Shown here: in pieces, positions 1-7,412 of the stretch
Numbering within the stretch: position 1 is the stretch's first letter
Layout of the letters: each line of letters begins with the position of its first letter
NCBI GenBank assembly: GCA_964541895.1
Contig: CAZISM010000103.1
Location: 1 to 18,585 of the forward strand
DNA: 18,585 nt
Direction of reading: 5' to 3'
Source of the DNA: CAZISM01 sp964541895
Lineage (GTDB): Bacteria > Zhuqueibacterota > Zhuqueibacteria > Residuimicrobiales > Residuimicrobiaceae
Position numbers and translations under genes: made by a program
Notes under the pieces: generated by a model
Seen by the model: only the letters and a program-made list of their open reading frames with translations
What the model was told of the DNA's origin: nothing
Databases searched by the model: none

Positions 1-372
1 GAAGCCGGCCAGATGGGCGAGATTCTGGGCAGCATGGATAAAATCGTCGAGGACATGAAAAAAGTGGAAGGGGATCTGCACCAGCAGATTACGCGGGAGA
101 CCATCCAGCGCCAGCAGCAGATCCTGTCGCGCATGCTGGATGCGCCCAGGTCGATACGGGAGCGAGAGTACAGCAAAAAGCGCAAAGCGGAAACCGGCAA
201 GGAGTATGACGCCACCAGCCCGCAGGATTTGCCGGCTGATTTTGGCGACCGCCGGGAAAAATGGCAGCAGGATGTGCTGCGCGCCAAAAAAGAGGGCTAT
301 AGCCGAGACTATCTCGACCTGATAAAACAGTATTTCGAGGCGTTGTTTGAACGCGAAAACACCAAACCGTAG
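1..372 (+). CDS. DUF4175-like protein, C-terminal fragment
   Basis: The frame is open from the first base, so this is the 3' end of a gene that starts before the window; 123 codons are visible. The fragment is highly charged and helical. Its central part (glutamine-rich, then ILSRMLDAPRSIREREYSKK) matches my memory of the C-terminal tail of large DUF4175-family proteins of Bacteroidota and related phyla, which carry N-terminal membrane helices and a long coiled coil. The membrane part would lie outside the window and cannot be checked. The last 26 bases overlap the next gene, which implies co-transcription and probably translational coupling. The molecular function of the family is not known to me. 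Confidence 0.6.
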   Translation, partial: EAGQMGEILGSMDKIVEDMKKVEGDLHQQITRETIQRQQQILSRMLDAPRSIREREYSKKRKAETGKEYDATSPQDLPADFGDRREKWQQDVLRAKKEGYSRDYLDLIKQYFEALFERENTKP

Positions 373-2164
373 TGCGCTGATTCTGCTGTTGTGGGCAGGA
401 GTGCTTGCCGCCCAGAACCCGCTGCCGACCACGCATCTGCGGGATCTGTATCTGCGAGCCCAGGAGCTGGAATCGTTTAATCGCTTTGATCAGGCGGTGG
501 AGCTGTACCAGCGCCTGTCGGAAGCCAATCCTTCGGATCTGGCGGCCTATGCCGGCGTGCGGCGATGTCTGCTGCAGCTGCATCGTTATGCGCAGCTGGA
601 ACAGTTCATTTTACAGCTGCAGAAAACCTATCGGCACTTGCAGTTCGAGTGCGACCTGGCGGAGCTGCAGTATCTGCAGGGCGAGAAGGCGCCGGCACTG
701 CAGCGGTGGCTCGCTATCGTGGATGCCAATCCACTGAGCGAGGAGGCCTACCAGCGGGTGGGTGGGGCTCTGGAAGCCTACGAACTCTGGAAAGAGGCCC
801 TGTCCGTTTACCAGCAGGGACGCAAGCGCTTGAAGCGACCGCAACAATTCGCCTTTGAGATCAGCCGTATCCGCTATCACGAACGACAGTATGAGGAGAG
901 CAGCGAAGAGCTGTTGGCCGTATTGAAAAGCACTCCCGAACAGTTCGGCCAGGTTCAGGCCCAGTTGCTCAATTTCATGTCAGATCCTCCGGCGTTTATG
1001 CCCATCCTGCATGCCATTGAAAAAGCCCTCAAGGCCGACCGATCCTTGGCCACGGCCGGACATCAGATTCTCGGCGCTGGCTGCACCCAGGCGAAAAAGT
1101 ATGATAACGCGTTGCAGTACTATATCCAGCTCGAGACCTTGACCCGCTCCGGCGAAATGGCGGCGCTGCCGGGCCATTTTATTTTCTCCCTGGCGACTAC
1201 CGCCTTGAACGATAAGGCCTATGCGGAAGCGCGCGCGGCGTTCAAACGGCTCGTGGAGCATTATCCCGCCAGTCCCTACAGCAGACGGGCGGAGTTGTCC
1301 CTGGCAGAAATTCATGAGCAGCAAAAAGAGTATCCGCAGGCGATCGACGCCTATCAGCGGTTTGTCGATCGCTATCCGCGCGCCAATGAAGCCTTGGCGG
1401 CGTTGATGAAAATCGGCGAGATCCAGTTCAACAGCCTATACGATCTGGCAGCGGCGGAGCAGACCTTTCTGAAAATGGCGAACGATCGCAGTTCCGCCGG
1501 CTATCGCTTTAAAGCCTGGCTGCGTCTGGGCGATGTCGCCGTTGCCGCCGGAAACCTGGCGCGGGCGGAATCGTGCTACGAGACCGTCGGCAGGGAGGCT
1601 CCGGAAACGATACCAGACAGCAAGGAAGCCCATCTTGGACTGGCCAGGGTAGAGTTCTACCGGGGTCGTCCAGGCAAGGCCATCAGCCGGCTCAGTCGGC
1701 TTTTATACGGCAAGCCGATGTCGGCACCGAACAAGACAGAAAATGACGCCCTGGAGCTCTATCTGTTTTTAACAGAACATCGCCCGGATTCCATCGGTGT
1801 GAGCACCCTGGGGGAGGCGCACTTTCTGATGGCCCAGCGCCGCTATGCCGACTCGGTGGCGCGAGTGTCATCCGTGTCCGGCCCCCTGTTGCCGGCGGCA
1901 TGGTTGCTGGCGGTAGAGGCCTATCGAAAGCTGGGTCGACCGGAGCGCGCCGTGCCCTATTGTGATTCCCTGCAGCAAAACCTGGAGGCGCCGTTCGCTG
2001 ACCGCGGCCTGATGCTGGCGGCGGAGCTGTATCTGCAGGATCTTGGCGACCCGGTCCAGGCACGAAAAAAATATGAAACAGTATTGGAAAAATTTCCGCA
2101 GAGTGTTTATATTGAAGAAGCGCGTTCTCGCGTGCGCGAACTGGATAAAAAATTAAAGCCCTGA
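347..2164 (+). CDS. Exported tetratricopeptide-repeat protein (605 aa)
   Basis: The start is TTG at 347, preceded by GAGG at 337-340 with a 6-base spacer. The first residues form a good Sec signal peptide: a basic start, then a leucine-rich core ending near LAAQ (about residue 23). The mature protein is almost entirely helical TPR-like repeats, for example ELYQRLSEANPSDLAAYAGV near residue 50, AFKRLVEHYPASPYSRRAEL near 300 and ETVLEKFPQSVYIEEARSRV near the C-terminus. The later repeats resemble those of YbgF/BamD-like outer-membrane assembly factors. A periplasmic scaffold or adaptor role is likely, with partners unknown. It overlaps the upstream DUF4175-like gene by 26 bases and the downstream gene by one base (TGATG), so the three appear to form one translational unit. 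Confidence 0.85.
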   Translation: MNAKTPNRSALILLLWAGVLAAQNPLPTTHLRDLYLRAQELESFNRFDQAVELYQRLSEANPSDLAAYAGVRRCLLQLHRYAQLEQFILQLQKTYRHLQFECDLAELQYLQGEKAPALQRWLAIVDANPLSEEAYQRVGGALEAYELWKEALSVYQQGRKRLKRPQQFAFEISRIRYHERQYEESSEELLAVLKSTPEQFGQVQAQLLNFMSDPPAFMPILHAIEKALKADRSLATAGHQILGAGCTQAKKYDNALQYYIQLETLTRSGEMAALPGHFIFSLATTALNDKAYAEARAAFKRLVEHYPASPYSRRAELSLAEIHEQQKEYPQAIDAYQRFVDRYPRANEALAALMKIGEIQFNSLYDLAAAEQTFLKMANDRSSAGYRFKAWLRLGDVAVAAGNLARAESCYETVGREAPETIPDSKEAHLGLARVEFYRGRPGKAISRLSRLLYGKPMSAPNKTENDALELYLFLTEHRPDSIGVSTLGEAHFLMAQRRYADSVARVSSVSGPLLPAAWLLAVEAYRKLGRPERAVPYCDSLQQNLEAPFADRGLMLAAELYLQDLGDPVQARKKYETVLEKFPQSVYIEEARSRVRELDKKLKP

Positions 2165-3426
2165 TGAAACGGCTACGAAACTATTTAGCGCTTTTGCTGA
2201 GCCTGTACGGCTCAGCCTTTTCTCAAAAGCTGCTCATCCCCATGGACCTGCAGCAGACCGACCACCTCAAAGCCTACGGCATGGCGTATTGGGTACTGCA
2301 GAACGGCATCAATGTGGAATGGCTGCTGAACTATCGCGGCGGTGCCTTTCTGTTGGATTATGTGCCGGCGGTAGAGCGGGAGTTGCGCGTGCGCGGCGTC
2401 CAGTTTTCGGCTGTCAGCGGCAGCGAAGCGGCGGCTATCTATAGCACCATCGAGCAGGAAAACATGGATGTCGTCCTGCTGGAAAAGGCGCCTGAAATCG
2501 CCATTTATGCACCGCCGAACAAACAGGCCTGGGATGATGCGGTCCTGCTGGCTCTGGATTATGCGGAAATTCCCTACAAGACGCTGTGGGACGAAGAGGT
2601 GTTGCGCGGCGATCTGGAAAAATACGACTGGCTGCACCTGCACCATGAAGATTTTACCGGCCAGTATGGAAAATTTTACGCCAATTATCGCAATGCAGAG
2701 TGGTACAAGGATGAGGTGGCCAAGAACGAAGCCGCGGCCAGGAAACAGGGCTTTGCCAAGGTCTCTGAATTGAAACGGGCCGTGGTGCACGCGATCAAAG
2801 AGTATGTCGGTGGCGGCGGCTTTCTGTTTGCCATGTGTTCGGCGACCGACACGTTCGACATAACCTTGGCGGCCGGCGCCATCGACATAGTCGATGCGGT
2901 TTTTGATGGCGATGGCCTTGATCCGCAGGCGCAGGCTAAACTGGATTTTAAAAACTGTTTTGCGTTTGAAAACTTTACCATCGAAACCAATCCCATGATC
3001 TATGAGTATTCGGATATCGATATCCCGCCCAGCTATGCGCCGGCCCTGCGCGGAGCAGAGGCCGATTACTTTACCTTGTTTGAGTTTTCCGCCAAATATG
3101 ATCCGGTGCCGACCATGTTGACGCAGGACCATGTCGCCGTGATCAAGGGCTTTATGGGCCAGACCACCGGCTTTAATAAAAAGTGCATTAAAAAGACCAC
3201 CGTGATTATGGCCCAGGCGGAAGGGACCGAGCAGGTAAAGTATCTACACGGCCAATTCGGCCGGGGTACCTTTACGTTTTATGCCGGCCATGATCCGGAA
3301 GATTACCAGCATTTCGTCAACGATCCGCCGACCCAATTGGCCTTGCATAAAAATTCCCCCGGCTACCGGCTGATTTTGAACAACATCCTTTTTCCGGCAG
3401 CCCGTAAAAAGGAACAGAAGACATGA
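2164..3426 (+). CDS. Exported amidotransferase-fold-like protein ('asparagine synthetase B' label doubtful)
   Basis: This 420-residue protein starts with a signal peptide (MKRLRNYLALLLSLYGSAFS, cleavage near residue 20). It continues with LIPMDLQQTDHLKAYGMAYW and WLLNYRGGAFLLDY. From memory, these match a conserved family in Ignavibacteria, Calditrichota and KSB1-type genomes that is often auto-annotated as asparagine synthetase B. I see none of the expected AsnB hallmarks: no N-terminal catalytic Cys2 and no PP-loop SGGxDS. The segment GGGGFLFAMCSATDTFD (about residues 217-233) looks like the nucleophile elbow of a class I glutamine-amidotransferase-like fold. A conserved-looking block WLHLHHEDFTGQYGKFY lies near residue 157. 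The location should be periplasmic or surface. The function is unknown; the gene is coupled to the upstream TPR gene. Confidence 0.75.
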   Translation: MKRLRNYLALLLSLYGSAFSQKLLIPMDLQQTDHLKAYGMAYWVLQNGINVEWLLNYRGGAFLLDYVPAVERELRVRGVQFSAVSGSEAAAIYSTIEQENMDVVLLEKAPEIAIYAPPNKQAWDDAVLLALDYAEIPYKTLWDEEVLRGDLEKYDWLHLHHEDFTGQYGKFYANYRNAEWYKDEVAKNEAAARKQGFAKVSELKRAVVHAIKEYVGGGGFLFAMCSATDTFDITLAAGAIDIVDAVFDGDGLDPQAQAKLDFKNCFAFENFTIETNPMIYEYSDIDIPPSYAPALRGAEADYFTLFEFSAKYDPVPTMLTQDHVAVIKGFMGQTTGFNKKCIKKTTVIMAQAEGTEQVKYLHGQFGRGTFTFYAGHDPEDYQHFVNDPPTQLALHKNSPGYRLILNNILFPAARKKEQKT

Positions 3427-3473
3427 CAGAAGGCAAAGCAGGCCCCGAGATAACCGAACAGGAGCTGGTGTGA
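3423..3473 (+). CDS. Possible 16-codon coupling ORF
   Basis: The ATG overlaps the TGA of the preceding gene as ATGA. The peptide would be MTEGKAGPEITEQELV, and its TGA overlaps the GTG start of the next gene (GTGTGA). Such a mini-ORF could carry ribosomes across the 43-base gap by termination-reinitiation. It has no clear SD of its own, and an ATGA junction arises easily by chance, so confidence is low. Confidence 0.2.
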   Translation: MTEGKAGPEITEQELV

Positions 3474-3871
3474 CGAGTGACCGGTTGAGTCTGTCGACAT
3501 CGATGCGGGTGCAACTGATCCCCATCACCTCCCAGGTGTCGGCTGTGGTGAACAAGAGCGGCGTCCGGGAAGGCCTGTGCGTGGTTTTTGTGCCCCATAC
3601 CACCGCCGGAGTGACCATCAATGAAAACGCGGATCCGGACGTGGTGCGCGACATGATCCACGAGATCAACAAGGTCATCCCCTTCGAGGATCACTACGAC
3701 CACGGCGAAGGCAACTCGGCCGCACATATCAAATCATCGCTCTTTTCACCGTCGCTGAGTTTGATCATACAGGATGGCCGCTTGCTGTTGGGCACCTGGC
3801 AGACCATATACTTTTGTGAATTCGACGGCCCGCGCAGTCGAACGTTTTATGTCAAAATAGTAGCCGGCTGA
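3470..3871 (+). CDS. yjbQ: YjbQ / UPF0047 family protein
   Basis: The gene encodes 133 residues, the usual size for this family. The start is GTG at 3470 with AGGAG at 3460-3464 just upstream. Hallmarks are visible: VPHTTAGVTINENADPDV (about residues 42-59), then HYDHGEGNSAAHIKSSL and GRLLLGTWQTIYFCEFDGPR. Together they give the conserved His/Glu/Asn set and the GTWQ...DGPR signature. E. coli YjbQ has weak thiamine-phosphate synthase activity in vitro, but the physiological role of the family is not settled. It is cytoplasmic, with no signal peptide. The methyltransferase gene starts only two bases after its stop, so the two genes are almost certainly co-transcribed. Confidence 0.92.
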   Translation: MTSDRLSLSTSMRVQLIPITSQVSAVVNKSGVREGLCVVFVPHTTAGVTINENADPDVVRDMIHEINKVIPFEDHYDHGEGNSAAHIKSSLFSPSLSLIIQDGRLLLGTWQTIYFCEFDGPRSRTFYVKIVAG

Positions 3872-3873
3872 CC

Positions 3874-4644
3874 ATGAAAGCCATGGCCGAAGCCTGGGGA
3901 CGATTGCGGCAGCTGCGCACAGTGCCACCGTACACCGCCCTGGCCTTGATCTATGACCACGTGATGGATCACGTCGACTATGATCACTGGGCCGGGTACC
4001 TGGATCAATTGCTGCGCAAACATGCCGGCAGCGTGCACACGCTGCTGGACGCCTCCTGCGGCACCGGCACACTCGCCCGGCACCTGCAAAAAAGAGGCTA
4101 CGAAGTTTGGGGGTGCGATGCCTCGCTGACGATGGTCAGGAAGGCGCACCACCGTTCTCAGTCACGGTGGTGGTGCGGCGATGTTCGCCACCTGGCGTTG
4201 CGACAAAAGCCGCAGGCGATCCTGTCCACCTATGACAGCATGAACTATTTGATGAAAGCGGAAGAGTGGCAACAGGCGCTGCTCAGTTTCTACACGGCCC
4301 TGCCCGCGGGTGGTGTGTTGCTGTTCGATGTCAGCACGGTGCATAATTCCAAAACGGTGTTTCAGCGCTATGTCCAGAAAGAGACAACACCGGCCGGCAC
4401 CTATTGGCGCAGCTCGTACTATCGTCCGCGCAGCAGCATTCAGGTCAACGAATTCAAGATCGTTCTGGCGCAAGAGCCCAGGGTGACCTATCATGAAATA
4501 CATCGACAGAAAATAATAACGCTGACCAAAGTGCTGCAGCACGTCAACGCCAGTCCGTTTGTTCTCCTGGCGGCCTATGCGGACTTTACCCTGCAACCGG
4601 CCCGCGAATTTGCAGAGCGGTTGCATTTTGTGCTGCAAAAATAA
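3874..4644 (+). CDS. Class I SAM-dependent methyltransferase, YqeM-like
   Basis: The product is 256 residues. An N-terminal helix (YTALALIYDHVMDHVDYDHW, about residues 20-39) matches the YDxxMxxVDYxxW opening of YqeM-like methyltransferases. Motif I follows as LLDASCGTGTLARHL (about 57-71), then an acidic residue at the end of beta-2 (CDAS), WWCGDVRHL, STYDSMNYL, and a glycine-rich turn (LPAGGVLLFDVST). These show a Rossmann-fold SAM-binding enzyme; the substrate cannot be read from the sequence. The start at 3874 follows the yjbQ stop by two bases; an in-frame ATG at 3883 is an alternative. A strong inverted repeat (4147-4172) lies inside the coding sequence, in the stretch coding for HHRSQSRWW. 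Confidence 0.85.
   Translation: MKAMAEAWGRLRQLRTVPPYTALALIYDHVMDHVDYDHWAGYLDQLLRKHAGSVHTLLDASCGTGTLARHLQKRGYEVWGCDASLTMVRKAHHRSQSRWWCGDVRHLALRQKPQAILSTYDSMNYLMKAEEWQQALLSFYTALPAGGVLLFDVSTVHNSKTVFQRYVQKETTPAGTYWRSSYYRPRSSIQVNEFKIVLAQEPRVTYHEIHRQKIITLTKVLQHVNASPFVLLAAYADFTLQPAREFAERLHFVLQK
4147..4172 (+). repeat. Intragenic inverted repeat in the methyltransferase gene
   Basis: CACCACCG (4147-4154) and CGGTGGTG (4165-4172) are perfect reverse complements across a 10-base loop. There is no T-run after it, so it is not an intrinsic terminator. It may be a chance product of His-His and Trp-Trp-Cys codons. Confidence 0.5.
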
Positions 4645-4703
4645 CCACAGCGGCGCCAGCCAAGTGCCAGGACGCCGATCAAACGAGCGATGGGAATCCC
4701 GCC

Positions 4704-5354
4704 ATGGTTGAATTACAAAAAGTACGTGTCCATTATCCCAACGGCGATGGCGTGGAACAGGCGACCATGACGGTTGCGCCCGGTGAATTTGTTTTTCTCG
4801 TCGGCCCCTCGGGCGCGGGCAAGACCACGGTGCTGAAAACCATTTATATGGATATCAGGCCCATGGAGGGCCACGTGCAGGTGGGAACCTTTCATTCCAT
4901 GTTTATGAAGGAGAAGGACGTTCCCTTTTTGCGTCGCAAGATCGGCATCGTGTTTCAGGATTTTCGCCTGTTCAACGATCGGGATGTGTTTGAAAACGTG
5001 GCCTTTGCCCTGGAGGTGATCGGCAAAGGACGAAAAGAGATAAAAAAACGGGTGCTGAGAACCCTGGCGGACGTGGGTCTCAGCCACAAGGCACGCAAGT
5101 TTCCACAAGAGCTTTCCGGCGGCGAACAGCAGCGCATCGCACTGGCGCGCGCCATCGTCAACGAGCCCATGTTACTGCTGGCAGATGAACCTACAGGGAA
5201 TCTGGATCCGGATACGGCAGAGGGCATCATGCAGGTGCTGTTGCGTATCCACGCTCGCGGCACCTCCGTTCTGATGGCGACCCATAATTATGAAATGGTG
5301 AAAAAATACAAAGGCCGGGTGGTGTACATCAAAAACGGCGTTATACTCGAATGA
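4704..5354 (+). CDS. ftsE: Cell-division ABC-type ATPase FtsE
   Basis: The protein is 216 residues, typical for FtsE. Walker A is GPSGAGKTT (34-42), the Q-loop is VFQDFRLF, the ABC signature is LSGGEQQR (from 137), Walker B is LLLADEPTGNLD (157-168), and the H-loop is ATHNYE. The RLF following the Q-loop and DEPTGNLD are typical of the FtsE/LolD group. With ftsX directly downstream, this is FtsE rather than a general exporter ATPase. In the family, FtsEX sits at the divisome and activates peptidoglycan hydrolases through a periplasmic partner; no such hydrolase adaptor is encoded nearby. The SD is weak (GGGA about 9 bases upstream). A 59-base gap separates it from the methyltransferase. Confidence 0.95.
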   Translation: MVELQKVRVHYPNGDGVEQATMTVAPGEFVFLVGPSGAGKTTVLKTIYMDIRPMEGHVQVGTFHSMFMKEKDVPFLRRKIGIVFQDFRLFNDRDVFENVAFALEVIGKGRKEIKKRVLRTLADVGLSHKARKFPQELSGGEQQRIALARAIVNEPMLLLADEPTGNLDPDTAEGIMQVLLRIHARGTSVLMATHNYEMVKKYKGRVVYIKNGVILE

Positions 5355-5411
5355 GTGTGACAGGTACAGATCCCGTTCAACCGCTAACCGTTTAAAAGGC
5401 CAAAGAGGACG

Positions 5412-6260
5412 ATGCGACTCACGTATCTGATAAAGACGACCTGGAAACATTTCCGGCGGGCATGGGTTTCGAGTCTGCTCACGATCGTCACCATAGCCTT
5501 CTTCCTGGTTCTCATCGGTTTTTTCGCTTTGATCTCGCTCAACATCAACCATCTGCTGGCCTCCTTGAGCCGGCAGGTGCAGATACACGCCTATGTGTCG
5601 AACGCTCAGGATGAGAGAGGGGTGGCGGAGTTGCAGGATCGTCTGGAAGCCATCAGCGGCGTGCAGCGGGTCGAATATATTTCCAAGGCCGAAGCGGCGC
5701 AATCGTTTCAGGCCGAATTCGGCAAAGAGCTCTTTGATATCCTCAAGGATAATCCGTTGCCGGCCTCCTTTATCGTCTATGTCAATGACCAGCAGCGAAC
5801 CGAGGCTGGTATTCAGGCCATCGCCGAGAGGGTTCAGGTGGTTAACGGCATCGATGAGGTGGTCTATCATGTCAAAACGCTGGCCTTGCTGAACCGCTAC
5901 GGCGGCCTTGCCGTAAAGATCAACGGCGCGTTGCTGCTGTTTGTCACCATGGGTTCGCTGTTCCTCATCGCCAACCATATTCGGCTGGTTATCGGTGCGC
6001 AGCGGCAGATTATCGCCACCATGCGTTTGGTTGGCGCCACGGCCGGATTTATCCGCTTGCCCCTGCTGGTGGAAGGCGTGTTGCAGGGTGTGCTCGGTGG
6101 CAGCGTGGCGCTGGTTGTGCTGCAGATCGGAGTGCTCTATCTGGTTTCCGGATTGCAGGGATTCACGTTGATCGGTATGGAATATGGCGGCCTGCTGCTG
6201 TTGTTGGGGGTGTTTTTCGGTCTGTCCGGCAGTTTGCTCGGCATCAAGCGGTATTTGTAA
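5412..6260 (+). CDS. ftsX: Cell-division permease-like protein FtsX
   Basis: The product is 282 residues with the FtsX topology. One membrane helix lies near residues 17-42. A periplasmic loop (about 43-170) begins QVQIHAYVSNAQDERGVAEL and contains the typical VEYISKAEAAQSFQAEFG block. Three C-terminal helices follow, near 172-195, 212-245 and 255-275. The start at 5412 has AGAGGA at 5404-5409, a short 2-base spacer. The protein would anchor FtsE at the inner membrane and control septal wall hydrolases from the periplasmic loop. It follows ftsE after 57 bases, a gap that holds a 14-codon ORF overlapping the ftsE stop. Confidence 0.93.
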   Translation: MRLTYLIKTTWKHFRRAWVSSLLTIVTIAFFLVLIGFFALISLNINHLLASLSRQVQIHAYVSNAQDERGVAELQDRLEAISGVQRVEYISKAEAAQSFQAEFGKELFDILKDNPLPASFIVYVNDQQRTEAGIQAIAERVQVVNGIDEVVYHVKTLALLNRYGGLAVKINGALLLFVTMGSLFLIANHIRLVIGAQRQIIATMRLVGATAGFIRLPLLVEGVLQGVLGGSVALVVLQIGVLYLVSGLQGFTLIGMEYGGLLLLLGVFFGLSGSLLGIKRYL

Positions 6261-6281
6261 TTTTTTCAGAGTTTCCTGCTG

Positions 6282-6297
6282 TGGCGCGGCCATTTTT
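6282..6297 (+). terminator. Possible weak terminator after ftsX
   Basis: TGGC-GCG-GCCA (6282-6292) is followed directly by TTTTT (6293-6297). The stem is only four base pairs, so it would be inefficient alone. Its place, after ftsX and before an AT-rich promoter-like stretch, supports a transcription boundary. Confidence 0.3.
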
Positions 6298-6300
6298 CTC

Positions 6301-6329
6301 TTGCTTTAGCAGATTTGAATCACTAATTT
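6301..6329 (+). promoter_or_regulatory. Candidate promoter for hrcA-grpE-dnaJ
   Basis: TTGCTT (6301-6306) and TAATTT (6324-6329) are spaced by 17 bases in a conspicuously AT-rich island (about 6301-6345) between GC-rich genes. They match sigma70-type -35/-10 boxes in part. I see no CIRCE inverted repeat here. Confidence 0.35.
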
Positions 6330-6363
6330 AATTAAACTTGAAGTAGTGTGTTTTTTTGGGTCT

Positions 6364-7392
6364 ATGGGACTCGACGAACTGACAGAACGCGAACGCCAGG
6401 TCTTTCTTTCCATCGTGCAGACCTTTATAGAGTGTGCTGAACCGGTTGGCTCGCGCTACCTCTCCAAATTCACTGAGCTAAAGCTGAGTTCAGCCAGTAT
6501 CCGTAATGTCATGATGGATCTGGAAGAGAAAGGTTTGATTCGGCAGCCGCACACCTCTGCCGGCCGAGTACCGACCGACTGGGGATACCGGTTGTACGTG
6601 GACAGCCTCCTGGATGTGGCCAATCTGAGTCATACAGAAAAACAGCTGATCGAAGACCAACTCAGCAAATTCACCCATGACGTGGACCGGGTTGTGATCC
6701 ACGCGTCGCAGGTGCTGGGCCATATTTCCAATCAGTTGGGTGTGATTCTGGCGCCGCGCTTTCAACAGGGCAAGATTGAAAAAATCGAACTGGTGCCGCT
6801 GGCCGACACCAAAGTATTGTTTGTATTGAGCATCAAGGCCGGCCTGGTTAAAACCGTGATCGTGGAAATAGAACCAGAAGTGTCGCCGTCGCTGCTGGAA
6901 GCGATTAATTCGATTCTTAACGAGCGCATGCACGGGATTTCCGTCGGCGAACTGCAGCAATCCTTTGACGAGCGCTTCAGGGATCTGGACGACAAGAGCA
7001 AAACCGTCCTCAGCGTCCTGAAGGAAAAGTCGGAAAAACTGGTTACCTTCGAAACCCAGACCGACTTTTATATTGCCGGCACCCGGTCCCTGTTGCAGCA
7101 GCCGGAATTTTCTTCACGGGAAAAGATCGGCGCCATCCTGGACCTGATTGACCGTCGTGATATTCTGGTGCGGGTGCTGACCGAGCACCCGGAGGAAGGC
7201 ATCTCGATCGTCATCGGCGAAGAGAACAAGGAAGAGTTGATGAAGAATTGCAGCGTGATCACCACCACCTATACGCTGCAGGACACCGTCGGCACCATTG
7301 GCATCATCGGGCCGACGCGGATGCCGTATGAAAAAATCATCGGCTTGGTAAAATTTATGTCGGAAACACTTGGGTACCTGATCAGTAGATAG
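6364..7392 (+). CDS. hrcA: Heat-inducible transcription repressor HrcA
   Basis: The product is 342 residues from ATG 6364. The same frame extends back to GTG 6346, but the family starts close to LTERERQVFLSIVQTFIECA, so ATG 6364 is preferred although its SD (GGG) is weak. The N-terminal winged helix is clear: PVGSRYLSKF, then SSASIRNVMMDLEEKGLI, then the hallmark HTSAGRVPTDWGYRLYVD. The C-terminal GAF-like sensing and dimerisation part follows, with the late block GTIGIIGPTRMPYEKIIGLV. HrcA represses chaperone genes by binding CIRCE and is tuned by GroEL. It heads a grpE-dnaJ operon here, which fits, but its own upstream region shows no obvious CIRCE. Confidence 0.96.
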   Translation: MGLDELTERERQVFLSIVQTFIECAEPVGSRYLSKFTELKLSSASIRNVMMDLEEKGLIRQPHTSAGRVPTDWGYRLYVDSLLDVANLSHTEKQLIEDQLSKFTHDVDRVVIHASQVLGHISNQLGVILAPRFQQGKIEKIELVPLADTKVLFVLSIKAGLVKTVIVEIEPEVSPSLLEAINSILNERMHGISVGELQQSFDERFRDLDDKSKTVLSVLKEKSEKLVTFETQTDFYIAGTRSLLQQPEFSSREKIGAILDLIDRRDILVRVLTEHPEEGISIVIGEENKEELMKNCSVITTTYTLQDTVGTIGIIGPTRMPYEKIIGLVKFMSETLGYLISR

Positions 7393-7412
7393 AGGAGTCG
7401 GTAAGGGCGTCT

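Noticed and set aside
2212..3132. Minus-strand open frame of 306 codons
   Set aside because: It lies opposite the exported amidotransferase-like gene, has no motif, and reflects codon bias of the real gene.
2164..3426. Asparagine synthetase B function
   Set aside because: It has a signal peptide, no Cys2 glutaminase start and no PP-loop, so the name is not supported by the sequence.
4645..4703. Hairpin GGCGCC / GG-A-CGCC after the methyltransferase as a terminator
   Set aside because: The stem has a bulge and a 12-base loop, and no T-run follows.
5172..6293. Long minus-strand open frame (373 codons) opposite ftsX
   Set aside because: It is the shadow of ftsX and the end of ftsE. The translation is Gln/His-rich with no fold-like pattern, and the plus-strand genes are unmistakable.
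6306..6326. TTAG...CTAA as a CIRCE element
   Set aside because: Only four outer bases match on each side and the span is 21 rather than 27 bases, so it does not qualify.
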